NCBI GenBank assembly: GCA_021296065.1 | Contig: JAGWBD010000021.1 | Span: forward strand, 1 to 32,255 | Direction: 5' to 3' | DNA: 32,255 nucleotides | Source of the DNA: Anaerolineae bacterium | GTDB lineage: Bacteria > Chloroflexota > Anaerolineae > Aggregatilineales > Phototrophicaceae | Shown here: piece by piece, positions 10,580 through 17,904 of the stretch | Numbering within the stretch: position 1 is the stretch's first letter | Layout: each line of letters begins with the position of its first letter | Notes under the pieces: model-generated | Database searches by the model: none | What the model was told of the DNA's origin: nothing | What the model saw: only the letters and a program-made list of their open reading frames with translations | Made by a program: the position numbers and the translations under genes

Positions 10580-11789
10580 CGGGCGCGATCCACGTCTGCT
10601 GCCCGAACCCCAGGGGGCATTTGCCCACATCGTTGGCTGGGGCATGGCCGTGCCTTCCCAGGTTCTCACCAATCAGGACCTGGCCGCAATCGTCGAAACC
10701 AGCGATGAATGGATACGCACGCGCACGGGTGTAAGCGAAAGACGGATCGCCGCCAGTCATGAATCCACCGCTACCCTTGGTTTGCGCGCGGCGCGCAATG
10801 CCCTTGAGGTCGCCAACATCCTGCCTCTGGAAATTGACCTGATCGTCGTCGCGACCTCCACGCCTGACAACGTATTTCCCAGTACGGCCAGCCTGATCCA
10901 GGACCAACTCGGCGCAACCCGCGCGGGCGCCTTTGACCTGAGCGCCGCCTGCGCCGGCTTCGTCTATGCCCTCAACATGGCCGCGCAGTCGATACGCAGC
11001 GGCAGCATCGAAAGCGCCATCGTCATCGGCGCCGAAACGATGAGCCGCATCATCGACTGGCGCGACCGCGGTACCTGCGTTCTTTTCGGCGATGGCGCCG
11101 GCGCTGTCGTGCTCAAGGCCAGCGAAACAGACGGCGGCATTCGTTCCGCGGTGCTGCGTTCCGACGGATCCGGCCGTGATCTGTTGACCCTGCCGGCCAT
11201 GGCCAGCCCTGAAAGCCAGCGCGCCGGCGCGGCGCCGGTCGGCGCCCGTCTGGACAAGCTGCAGATGAACGGGCGCGAAGTCTACCGCTTTGCCACGCGC
11301 ATCGTGGGCGAAAGCATCAGCCAGGCGCTGGAAAAGGCGCAACTGGACATCAGTGATTTGGCCCTCGTCGTGCCTCATCAGGCGAATTTCCGCATCATTG
11401 AGGCCGCGGCGCGCAACCTTGGCGTCTCGCCGGATATCTTCGTCAGCAACCTGGAACGCTACGGCAACACATCCGCCGCTTCCATCCCCATTGCCCTGTG
11501 CGAGGCCATCGATGCGGGCCGCATTGAGGAGGGCGACCACATCGCCTTTTGTGGCTTTGGCGGTGGCCTTGCCTGGGCTTCCATGGTGCTCACCTGGACG
11601 GGACGCGAGACCGGCGAACCACGCACGCTCGGTCGCCAACGACGCCAGTTGAGCTACGCCAGGGCCGGCTGGCGCCGTCGCGTACGCGATTTGGAACGTC
11701 AAATGGATGACCTTGTCAGCAGCCTTCACCCGCGGCGCGGCCGGCTGCGGCGCCTGCGACGCCGCTTTGAAAGCCAAAAGCTGGAATAG
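10563..11789 (+). CDS. fabH: 3-oxoacyl-[acyl-carrier-protein] synthase III (KAS III) with basic C-terminal extension
   Basis: This enzyme starts fatty acid synthesis by condensing an acyl-CoA with malonyl-ACP. The 408-residue product carries the KAS III triad: Cys130 in LSAACAGFVYAL, His272 in VPHQANFRI and Asn302 in YGNTSAAS. GFGGGLAWASMVLTW at 331-345 is where the family normally ends. A further stretch of about 63 residues follows (346-408), very rich in Arg, with segments such as WRRRVRDLE and RRGRLRRLRRRF. The N-terminus also has about 20 extra residues. The frame stays open through the extension to the stop 4 bases from the convergent yugP-like gene. Start and coupling to fabF are supported by the 17-base overlap. 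Confidence 0.93.
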   Translation: MATHGNGRDPRLLPEPQGAFAHIVGWGMAVPSQVLTNQDLAAIVETSDEWIRTRTGVSERRIAASHESTATLGLRAARNALEVANILPLEIDLIVVATSTPDNVFPSTASLIQDQLGATRAGAFDLSAACAGFVYALNMAAQSIRSGSIESAIVIGAETMSRIIDWRDRGTCVLFGDGAGAVVLKASETDGGIRSAVLRSDGSGRDLLTLPAMASPESQRAGAAPVGARLDKLQMNGREVYRFATRIVGESISQALEKAQLDISDLALVVPHQANFRIIEAAARNLGVSPDIFVSNLERYGNTSAASIPIALCEAIDAGRIEEGDHIAFCGFGGGLAWASMVLTWTGRETGEPRTLGRQRRQLSYARAGWRRRVRDLERQMDDLVSSLHPRRGRLRRLRRRFESQKLE

Positions 11790-11793
11790 GCCT

Positions 11794-12525
11794 TCAGCGA
11801 CGCCGCTGCGCCATACTGATGTAATACAGCAATTGCAGCACGGCCGTCAGCGCTGCAGCCACGTAGGTCAGCGCGGCGGCCCGCAAGACCGCGCGCGTGC
11901 CCGCTTCATCGCTGCCGGCCTGCATCAGCCCGGCCTCACGCAGCAGGATCATGCCCCGCCGACTGGCATCGAATTCAACCGGCAGGGTTAACAGGCTGAA
12001 CAGCACCACCAGACCGAAGAAGGCGATTCCCAGCCAGATCAGACCCACCAGGTTAATCAACATGCCTGCCAGAATGAGACCGAAGGCCAGTTGCGGCCCC
12101 AGGCTCACTGCCGGCAGCAGGGCCGAGCGCATCTGAATCAGTGGCGACCTGACTTCATGCTGCCAGGCATGACCAAGTTCATGGGCGACCACGGCCATTG
12201 CCGCCACGGACGGACGGTCCGCGGTTTCGGCGGACAGACGCACGGTGTGGCTGCGGGGATCGTAGTGGTCGCCAAAGGCGCCGGCGCCCCGCTCCACACG
12301 CACGCCGGCCGCGGCGGCGCTGCGCTGTGTCGCTCGTTCAAAGCGCACGTTACCGACTTCGGTACGGCGAATGATTTGTTGTGCGATGGCGCTGCCGGTC
12401 AAACCGGCACCGTTGCGCTGCCGCTGCCATTTGCCAAAGGTGAAGCGCACATAGCCCTGGGCCAGCAGGGATATGAGCATCGTGGGCAACAGGACAAACA
12501 GCAGGTAATTGGAATCGAAAAACAT
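11794..12525 (-). CDS. Membrane zinc metallopeptidase of the YugP family
   Basis: This 243-residue membrane protein belongs to the YugP-type neutral zinc metallopeptidase family (substrates mostly unknown). It has an N-terminal membrane segment (about residues 6-23), the zinc motif HELGH at 115-119 within VVAHELGHAWQH, two hydrophobic segments around 140-185, a TLPVEFDASRRG segment that supplies the likely third zinc ligand (Glu), and a final hydrophobic helix followed by QRRR. The family's features are complete. It is convergent with fabH, with 4 bases between the two stops. It is separated from the 262-residue membrane protein upstream by 95 bases in which I see no convincing promoter, although the gap would allow one. 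Confidence 0.9.
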   Translation of the reverse strand: MFFDSNYLLFVLLPTMLISLLAQGYVRFTFGKWQRQRNGAGLTGSAIAQQIIRRTEVGNVRFERATQRSAAAAGVRVERGAGAFGDHYDPRSHTVRLSAETADRPSVAAMAVVAHELGHAWQHEVRSPLIQMRSALLPAVSLGPQLAFGLILAGMLINLVGLIWLGIAFFGLVVLFSLLTLPVEFDASRRGMILLREAGLMQAGSDEAGTRAVLRAAALTYVAAALTAVLQLLYYISMAQRRR

Positions 12526-12620
12526 GAATCGTCGCTTTCACCCCTGCGGGGAACGGTCTCCAGTCACATGCTAACCGAAGAATAGCCTGGCGAACGTAAA
12601 ATCCGCGTAAACATGGCGCA

Positions 12621-13409
12621 TCAGGTGCCGCGCGGGGTTGCCGTAGGCAAGGGCTCGCTGAGATAAATGTTGACTGTGCAGGAAGGCCCGGGCGCGTTGA
12701 AGATGTCGAAGACCGACAATCGAAATTCGTATACGCCTGGAAGGTAAAAGGCTGGAACAAATTGCCCCAACGCGGAGCGCTGGCGCACTGGCTGCGTGTG
12801 GTCCAGCAGCGGCGCAAAACTGCCGCCGGTGGAAGGACCGCGAATCTCAAACCGGTAAAAGGCAAAGTCGTCCATAAAGGCCGTGCCGACGACGGAGACG
12901 GGCTCAAACACGCGCATGCCGTTGGCGGGAACCTGCAGCATGGCGCCTTCCTCGTTGCAACCGACGGAGGTCGGCGCATTGGGCACTATCGTGCCCACCG
13001 GCGTGGGAGTCAGCGTGGGCGTCGCCAAAACGCGCAGCGCCGGGTCGTCGGGCGTCAGGTTGACGCCACTGGCATTGATTTGAGCCCCCCTGCTGAAAGC
13101 AGGAACCTGGGTGTTAAACTGGCCGTCGCTTTCCGAACGGACCGGGGCGAAGTCGCCCGCATCGCGAATGGTCGGGGCCACAACGACCAGCACGCCCAAA
13201 ATGATCAAAGAGAATTCCAGCAGCAACAGCAAAATGGCCCAGGCATCGCCACGGGCCCGTCGCGCCATTTCCTGTTCCAGCTCAAAGTCCGTCGCGCGCA
13301 GGCTGCGACGCGCCCGCAGCAGACGTCGCAGGGTCAGCAACAGCCCCAGCGCGAGCAGAATGAACAGGCCAGGCGCCAACTGCTCGACGAGAAAGACGAC
13401 GCGGCTCAT
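12621..13409 (-). CDS. Membrane-anchored protein with Thr/Pro linker and extracytoplasmic beta domain
   Basis: No known function is recognised. The 262-residue product has two hydrophobic helices (about 11-28 and 57-79) joined by a charged, Arg-rich cytoplasmic loop. A low-complexity TPTLTPTPVGT linker follows at about 130-140, then a C-terminal domain (about 150-250) with alternating hydrophobic residues (VSVVGTAFMDDFAFYRFEIRG, PGVYEFRLSVFDI) that looks like an Ig-type beta sandwich. Cys151 and Cys244 could form a disulfide. Such linkers and domains are common in cell-surface proteins of Chloroflexota. The start codon overlaps the punA stop in an ATGA junction, so it is translated with purine nucleoside phosphorylase. 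Whether it serves purine use or is only a passenger cannot be told. Confidence 0.75.
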   Translation of the reverse strand: MSRVVFLVEQLAPGLFILLALGLLLTLRRLLRARRSLRATDFELEQEMARRARGDAWAILLLLLEFSLIILGVLVVVAPTIRDAGDFAPVRSESDGQFNTQVPAFSRGAQINASGVNLTPDDPALRVLATPTLTPTPVGTIVPNAPTSVGCNEEGAMLQVPANGMRVFEPVSVVGTAFMDDFAFYRFEIRGPSTGGSFAPLLDHTQPVRQRSALGQFVPAFYLPGVYEFRLSVFDIFNAPGPSCTVNIYLSEPLPTATPRGT

Positions 13410-14245
13410 GCCAGTTCGCGCAGGACTCCACGCAGAACGGTCGTCAGACGGGGCACCAGCTGCGTCCCGGCCTCAAGCACTTCCTCGTGACTGGCCTCCA
13501 GGTCGCTGTTGACTTCATCGATGGCGACGTTGGTGATGCCGGAACAGGCCAGCACGCGAATGCCGGCATGGCGGGCGACCACGACTTCATGGGCCGTGGA
13601 CATGCCCACAGCGTCGGCGCCCATGCGGCGCAGCATGCGAATCTCGGCCGGCGTCTCGAAATTGGGGCCGGACACGCAGACGTAAACGCCTTCATGCAAG
13701 GTAATGCCCGCACCTTGCGCCACACGCAGGGCCTGCGTCCGCAAGTCGCGGTCATAGGCCTGCGACATGCCGGGGAAGCGCGGGCCGAAGCTCTCGTCGT
13801 TGGGGCCCATCAGCGGGTTGGCGCCAGACATGCCCGGCAGATTAATGTGATCATTGAGCAGCATCAGGTCGCCGGTCCGCCAGTCCGGTCGCAGGCCGCC
13901 GGCGGCGTTGGTCAGAATCAAAATTTCGACACCCAGGTGAATCATCACCCGTACCGGAAAGACGATCTGCTGCGTCGTATAGCCTTCGTAAAAATGCACC
14001 CGCCCCTGCTGCGCCACCACGGTCTGACCTTCCAGCAGGCCCAGCACGAGATTGCCGCTGTGGCCTTCCACCGTGGAGTGCGGCCAGCCCGGCAGGTCAT
14101 GGCTGCTGATGACGTCGCGACGCTCCAGCGCGTCGGCCAGGCCGCCCAGGCCAGAGCCCAGCACGAGTCCGACGCGTGGCTGATGCCCGCTACGCGCCCG
14201 TATGACATCGGCAGCCACATCATAGGTGGATCTGTGCTCGTCCAT
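13406..14245 (-). CDS. punA: Purine nucleoside phosphorylase (trimeric class)
   Basis: This enzyme cleaves inosine or guanosine with phosphate to the free base and ribose-1-phosphate. The 279-residue product matches trimeric PNP: phosphate-binding VLGSGLGGL (28-36), HSGNL (62-66), GRVHFYEGY (81-89), LTNAAGGL (111-118), VSGPNFETPAE (191-201) and GMSTAHE (214-220). Glu201 and Asn239 (SGITN) correspond to the base-binding pair typical of 6-oxopurine enzymes, so adenosine is unlikely to be the main substrate. It lies 31 bases after the YqeC-MocA fusion and two genes after the molybdenum hydroxylase, which suggests it feeds hypoxanthine or guanine into that enzyme. The pathway link is inferred; the enzyme family is clear. 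Confidence 0.95.
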   Translation of the reverse strand: MDEHRSTYDVAADVIRARSGHQPRVGLVLGSGLGGLADALERRDVISSHDLPGWPHSTVEGHSGNLVLGLLEGQTVVAQQGRVHFYEGYTTQQIVFPVRVMIHLGVEILILTNAAGGLRPDWRTGDLMLLNDHINLPGMSGANPLMGPNDESFGPRFPGMSQAYDRDLRTQALRVAQGAGITLHEGVYVCVSGPNFETPAEIRMLRRMGADAVGMSTAHEVVVARHAGIRVLACSGITNVAIDEVNSDLEASHEEVLEAGTQLVPRLTTVLRGVLRELA

Positions 14246-14276
14246 GCTTCCGCTTCTCCCCTGTCTCGCGATCGGC

Positions 14277-15626
14277 TCAGGGCAGGCCGGCCAGCCTGCG
14301 TTCGCGCCGGTAGTCGGCCGGGGTATCCACGTCGCTCAGCACGCAGTCATTGGCTACCTCAACCAGGGCCAGGTCCGGGCGATGAAGACGCAAAACGTCT
14401 CTCGGCGCCGCCCCGTCCGGCAGCTCCAGAATGTCTTGCCAGTAGCGTCGCTCAAACAGGATCGGGTGACCCCGACGGCCCGCATGCACTGGCGCCACAA
14501 TCCCGCCGCGCCCTTCCGCCCAGGCCATCAGTACCTGATTGATCACGCGCGGTGTGATGCGTGGCTGATCGCCCAGCAGGACCAGCGCTCCGCCGATATG
14601 CGCCGGTAATGAAGCCAGGCCTGCCTTGAGCGAGGAAAGCAATTCTCCCGTGGCATGCATGGGATTGTGGACCACGTTGACCGCGAATTTCCGCGCCAGC
14701 CTTCCGGTTTCTGTCGCACAGTGGCCGGTCACCACGTTGATATGGCTGACACGGGCCAACAGCAACTGCATGATGACGTGCTCGAGAATAGTGCTGTTCT
14801 CGGCCCAGGGCAGCAGCATTTTTGGCTGTCCCATGCGACTGGACAGCCCCGCTGCCAAAATGATGGCGGCTACCGGTTGCTGCACCTCATGCACCGGGTC
14901 ACTGCCGCGCACGGAACCGATCGCCACGCGTTCCACCCGCGGCGAGCGCAACACCAGACGGGCGATCAGGCGCGCCCGCGCCCGCGCCATGCCCTGCGCG
15001 CGCACCTGGTTGAGCAGGACGGCCACCCGCGCGCCATCGGGAACGCGGGCCAGACCCAGGCGCGAATCCCGCATCACCTGTGCCACCCAGGGCGACTTCA
15101 CCCGCTGTCCCTCATTGAAACCGTAGCGCGCCATCATGGCCTGCGGGTTGTACACATGCGCCGGGTCAAGCGGCTGCCCCAGCACACTGATGGAGGCCAT
15201 CGGCACCACCAGCGAGGTCTCGGGCGGAATGCGGGGTTGATCGACGCAGGGCGCCTTGAATGGCAGACCTTCTGCATCGTCGGCCTCGACCAGCAAGACG
15301 TCCGAATCCACGCTGTCCAGCAAACGTGAGACGAATTCCGGCGCCGGACCGCTGACCCGCCCGCCACGGATGCGATCGTAGATGAATACCATACCGGCCT
15401 CGTCCAGCGCGAGGGAGAGCATGCCGCTGCCCTCGCCGGGAGTCAGCGCCCAGGGCATCAGTTCCAGTTCTTCTGCCGCGATGCCGGTGGTCGTGGTCGC
15501 GGCGACGCGCCAGCCCTGCGCGGCCAGTTCATGCCCCAGATTGATGAGGGCGCTGGTCTTGCCACCCGCGCCAATGAAGCTGACCACGTCGCCGCGGACG
15601 ATGCCCAGCGCCTGCTGCAGATTCAT
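14277..15626 (-). CDS. YqeC-MocA fusion: selenium/molybdenum cofactor maturation protein
   Basis: This 449-residue protein joins two functions that E. coli encodes as separate neighbouring genes. Residues 1 to about 240 form a YqeC-type P-loop protein with FIGAGGKTSAL (17-27), VAATTTTGIA (41-50) and VLLVEADDAEGLPFKAP (110-126). Residues about 252-449 form a MobA-like nucleotidyltransferase with AAIILAAGLSSRMGQPK (253-269), VVTGHCATE, VLLGDQPR and GRRGHPILF. MocA makes molybdopterin cytosine dinucleotide for molybdenum hydroxylases; YqeC is linked to selenium-dependent molybdenum hydroxylases by genome context, its chemistry not being settled. Position 22 bases after the molybdopterin subunit gene supports a role in maturing that enzyme. 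YqeB, the usual third partner, is not present. Confidence 0.88.
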   Translation of the reverse strand: MNLQQALGIVRGDVVSFIGAGGKTSALINLGHELAAQGWRVAATTTTGIAAEELELMPWALTPGEGSGMLSLALDEAGMVFIYDRIRGGRVSGPAPEFVSRLLDSVDSDVLLVEADDAEGLPFKAPCVDQPRIPPETSLVVPMASISVLGQPLDPAHVYNPQAMMARYGFNEGQRVKSPWVAQVMRDSRLGLARVPDGARVAVLLNQVRAQGMARARARLIARLVLRSPRVERVAIGSVRGSDPVHEVQQPVAAIILAAGLSSRMGQPKMLLPWAENSTILEHVIMQLLLARVSHINVVTGHCATETGRLARKFAVNVVHNPMHATGELLSSLKAGLASLPAHIGGALVLLGDQPRITPRVINQVLMAWAEGRGGIVAPVHAGRRGHPILFERRYWQDILELPDGAAPRDVLRLHRPDLALVEVANDCVLSDVDTPADYRRERRLAGLP

Positions 15627-15648
15627 CGCCGGGTGGTCCGCTGCCGCT

Positions 15649-17883
15649 TCAAGAGTTCCGCTCTCCCCCGTCCTGCAGCGCCTGTAGCACGCGCTCCGGG
15701 GTCATCGGCAAATGATCGACCCAAACACCGGTCGCGTCCTGGATGGCGGCCGCAATCGCCGGCGCCAGCGGCAGAAAGGGCATTTCGGCCATTCCCCGCG
15801 CACCCCAGGGCCCCTGCGGGTCCGGTGTCTCCAGCAAGACGGTCCTGACCTGCTGCGGCACGTCCAGCACTGTGGGAATCAGGTAGGTGGACAGAAAGGG
15901 GTTGAGGATACGTCCATCCTGCACCTGCAGGTTCTCCATCAGGGCATAACCCTGCGCCTGAACGATGGCCCCCTCGGTCTGACCGACAATCTGGTCCGGA
16001 TTGATGGCGCGCCCCACGTCGTTGGCGGAGACAACCTGCAGCAGCTGCACCAGGCCGGTCTCCAGGTCGACCTCGACTTCCACCGCCTGGGCCACGTAGC
16101 CGTAGGCGAAATTGGGCCGGCCACGGCCGGTCTGCGGGTCCAGCGCCGTCGTCTTCGGCGGACGATAGGTGTATTCGGCCAGGGCCGGGCGTTCTTCATC
16201 CTCCCACTTGCGCAGCGCCAGTTCCGCCGCACCGCGAATGGCGTTGCCGGCCATAAAAGTCAGACGCGAGGCCGAGGCGCTGCCCGACGAGCCGGTTGTC
16301 GCCGTGTCCGCCAGCACCATACGCACGCGTTCCGCCGGCACACCGACCGCGTCGGCGACCATCTGGCGAAATGCCGTGTGGGCGCCCTGGCCGACCTCGG
16401 AGCCGGCATGATAAAGAACCACCTGCTCAATCTCCGGGCCGCCACGAAGTTCGACCCTCGCGTGACAGCTTTCCGGGAAGCCAAAGCTGAACCCGATGTT
16501 CTTGAAGCCGCCGGCAATGCCCCTGCCCCGACGCAGCCAGGGGCGATCGGGGTCCTGTGTCGATGGCTGCAGGCTCCGGTTGCCGTTGGCGCTGTCCTGC
16601 CAGAAACTTTCACGGCCGCAGGCGCGCCAGACCTCGGGCATGGATACGCCGGGCGGGAAGGGCTCGCCGGTCACAAAGGGCTCGCCTTCGCGAATGCTGT
16701 TCAACAGTCGCAATTCCAGCGGGTCCATGTCAAGCGCCGCCGCCAGCCGGTTCATCTGGCCCTCTGCAGCGAAGAGACCCTGGGGCGCCCCGAAGCCACG
16801 AAAGGCGCCGCTGGGAACGTTGTTGGTGTAGACCCCCCAGGTGTCGATATGGCAATTGGGGATGACGTAGGGACCGCTGACCGTCAGATTGGCGTTGGCC
16901 ATCACCTTGTTGCTGGTGTAATTATAGGCGCCGGCGTCGCCAATAACGCTCGTCTCGGCGAAGACCAGCTTCCCCAGGCGGGTGGCGCCCCAGCGGGCGC
17001 GTACCGTGATCGGGTGCCGCTTGTGGTGGTTCAGGATCGATTCCTCGCGGCTCCAGATGACTTTCACCGGACGTCCGGTCCGTTGGGCGGCCAGGGCCAG
17101 CACAATCTGCACCGACATGTCCTCGCGTCCGCCAAACGCGCCGCCGATCGCCGGATGAATGACTCGCACGCGCTCCGGCGGCAACGCCATGGCATGGCTG
17201 ATCGCTTCCTGTTCCACGTGTGCCCATTGCCCCGCCACCGCAATGGTGATTCGTCCTCCACCGTCGATGTAGCCGAGACCGGCCTCGGGTTGCAAATAGG
17301 CGTGCTCCTGCCAACCCGTAAGGTACTCGCCCTCGACCACGACCTCGGCAGCGGCCCGCCCGGCGTCCAGATCGCCATGACGTATGCGGTAATGGCAGCG
17401 GATGTTGTTCGGGCAGTCCGCGTGCAATTGCGGTTGGCCGTCCTGCATGGCCAGCTCGGGATCGGTGACCGCGGGCAGGTCCTCGTATTCGACGTCCAGC
17501 AAGGCGACCGCCCTCGCCGTCAGGGCCTCCGTGTCGGCCACGACGGCGGCGACCATGTCCGCGTAACAACGCACCACGTCGCTGCCTGGGATGTCGCTGC
17601 CCGGCCCGCAGAGCACCGGCTGGTCCTTCAGGACCAGACCGTATTCGTTGACAGGCACGTCGGCGGCGGTAAGCACGGCATGCACACCCGGCAACGCCAG
17701 CGCTGCCTCGCAGTTGATGCGGCGCACGCGGGCATGCAACCTGTCGCTGAAACGAATCTTCAGCCACAGTTGGCCGTCCATGTCGATGTCTCCGGGGTAA
17801 AGCGCGGCGCCGGTGACCTTGTCGCGCGCGTCGACCCGTTTGTGGGACTGGCCTGTGGCCCGCAGCTCTTCATCTGCCTTCAT
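15649..17883 (-). CDS. Xanthine-dehydrogenase-family molybdopterin-binding subunit
   Basis: This is the large catalytic subunit of a molybdenum hydroxylase, the site where a heterocycle or aldehyde is hydroxylated. The 744-residue product has the small a/b-hammerhead domain at the N-terminus (RVDARDKVTGAALYPGD, 16-32), then molybdopterin-binding motifs GGAFGGRED (247-255), GAFRGFGAPQ (359-368) and GSEVGQGAHT, and ends with GARGMAE (694-700), where Glu700 is the expected catalytic base. It follows the FAD/2Fe-2S gene by 21 bases and precedes YqeC-MocA. Purine context (PNP in the same operon; SsnA and YgeW-like genes next door) favours a purine or related N-heterocycle as substrate, as for E. 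coli XdhD, but the sequence does not settle it. No in-frame TGA suggestive of selenocysteine is needed. Confidence 0.93.
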   Translation of the reverse strand: MKADEELRATGQSHKRVDARDKVTGAALYPGDIDMDGQLWLKIRFSDRLHARVRRINCEAALALPGVHAVLTAADVPVNEYGLVLKDQPVLCGPGSDIPGSDVVRCYADMVAAVVADTEALTARAVALLDVEYEDLPAVTDPELAMQDGQPQLHADCPNNIRCHYRIRHGDLDAGRAAAEVVVEGEYLTGWQEHAYLQPEAGLGYIDGGGRITIAVAGQWAHVEQEAISHAMALPPERVRVIHPAIGGAFGGREDMSVQIVLALAAQRTGRPVKVIWSREESILNHHKRHPITVRARWGATRLGKLVFAETSVIGDAGAYNYTSNKVMANANLTVSGPYVIPNCHIDTWGVYTNNVPSGAFRGFGAPQGLFAAEGQMNRLAAALDMDPLELRLLNSIREGEPFVTGEPFPPGVSMPEVWRACGRESFWQDSANGNRSLQPSTQDPDRPWLRRGRGIAGGFKNIGFSFGFPESCHARVELRGGPEIEQVVLYHAGSEVGQGAHTAFRQMVADAVGVPAERVRMVLADTATTGSSGSASASRLTFMAGNAIRGAAELALRKWEDEERPALAEYTYRPPKTTALDPQTGRGRPNFAYGYVAQAVEVEVDLETGLVQLLQVVSANDVGRAINPDQIVGQTEGAIVQAQGYALMENLQVQDGRILNPFLSTYLIPTVLDVPQQVRTVLLETPDPQGPWGARGMAEMPFLPLAPAIAAAIQDATGVWVDHLPMTPERVLQALQDGGERNS

Positions 17884-17904
17884 CGGTCGCCCGTACTCTC
17901 CTGC

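Noticed and set aside
10419-11777. 452-codon open frame on the minus strand
   Set aside because: It is antisense to fabH and the end of fabF, both with intact catalytic residues.
11795-11808. Hairpin CAGCG/CGCTG at the fabH/yugP-like junction as a bidirectional terminator
   Set aside because: Only a 5-bp stem, and no T-run follows on either strand.
12543-12553. CCCC/GGGG mini-hairpin in the gap upstream of the yugP-like gene
   Set aside because: A 4-bp stem with a 3-base loop is expected by chance at this GC, and it has no terminator context.
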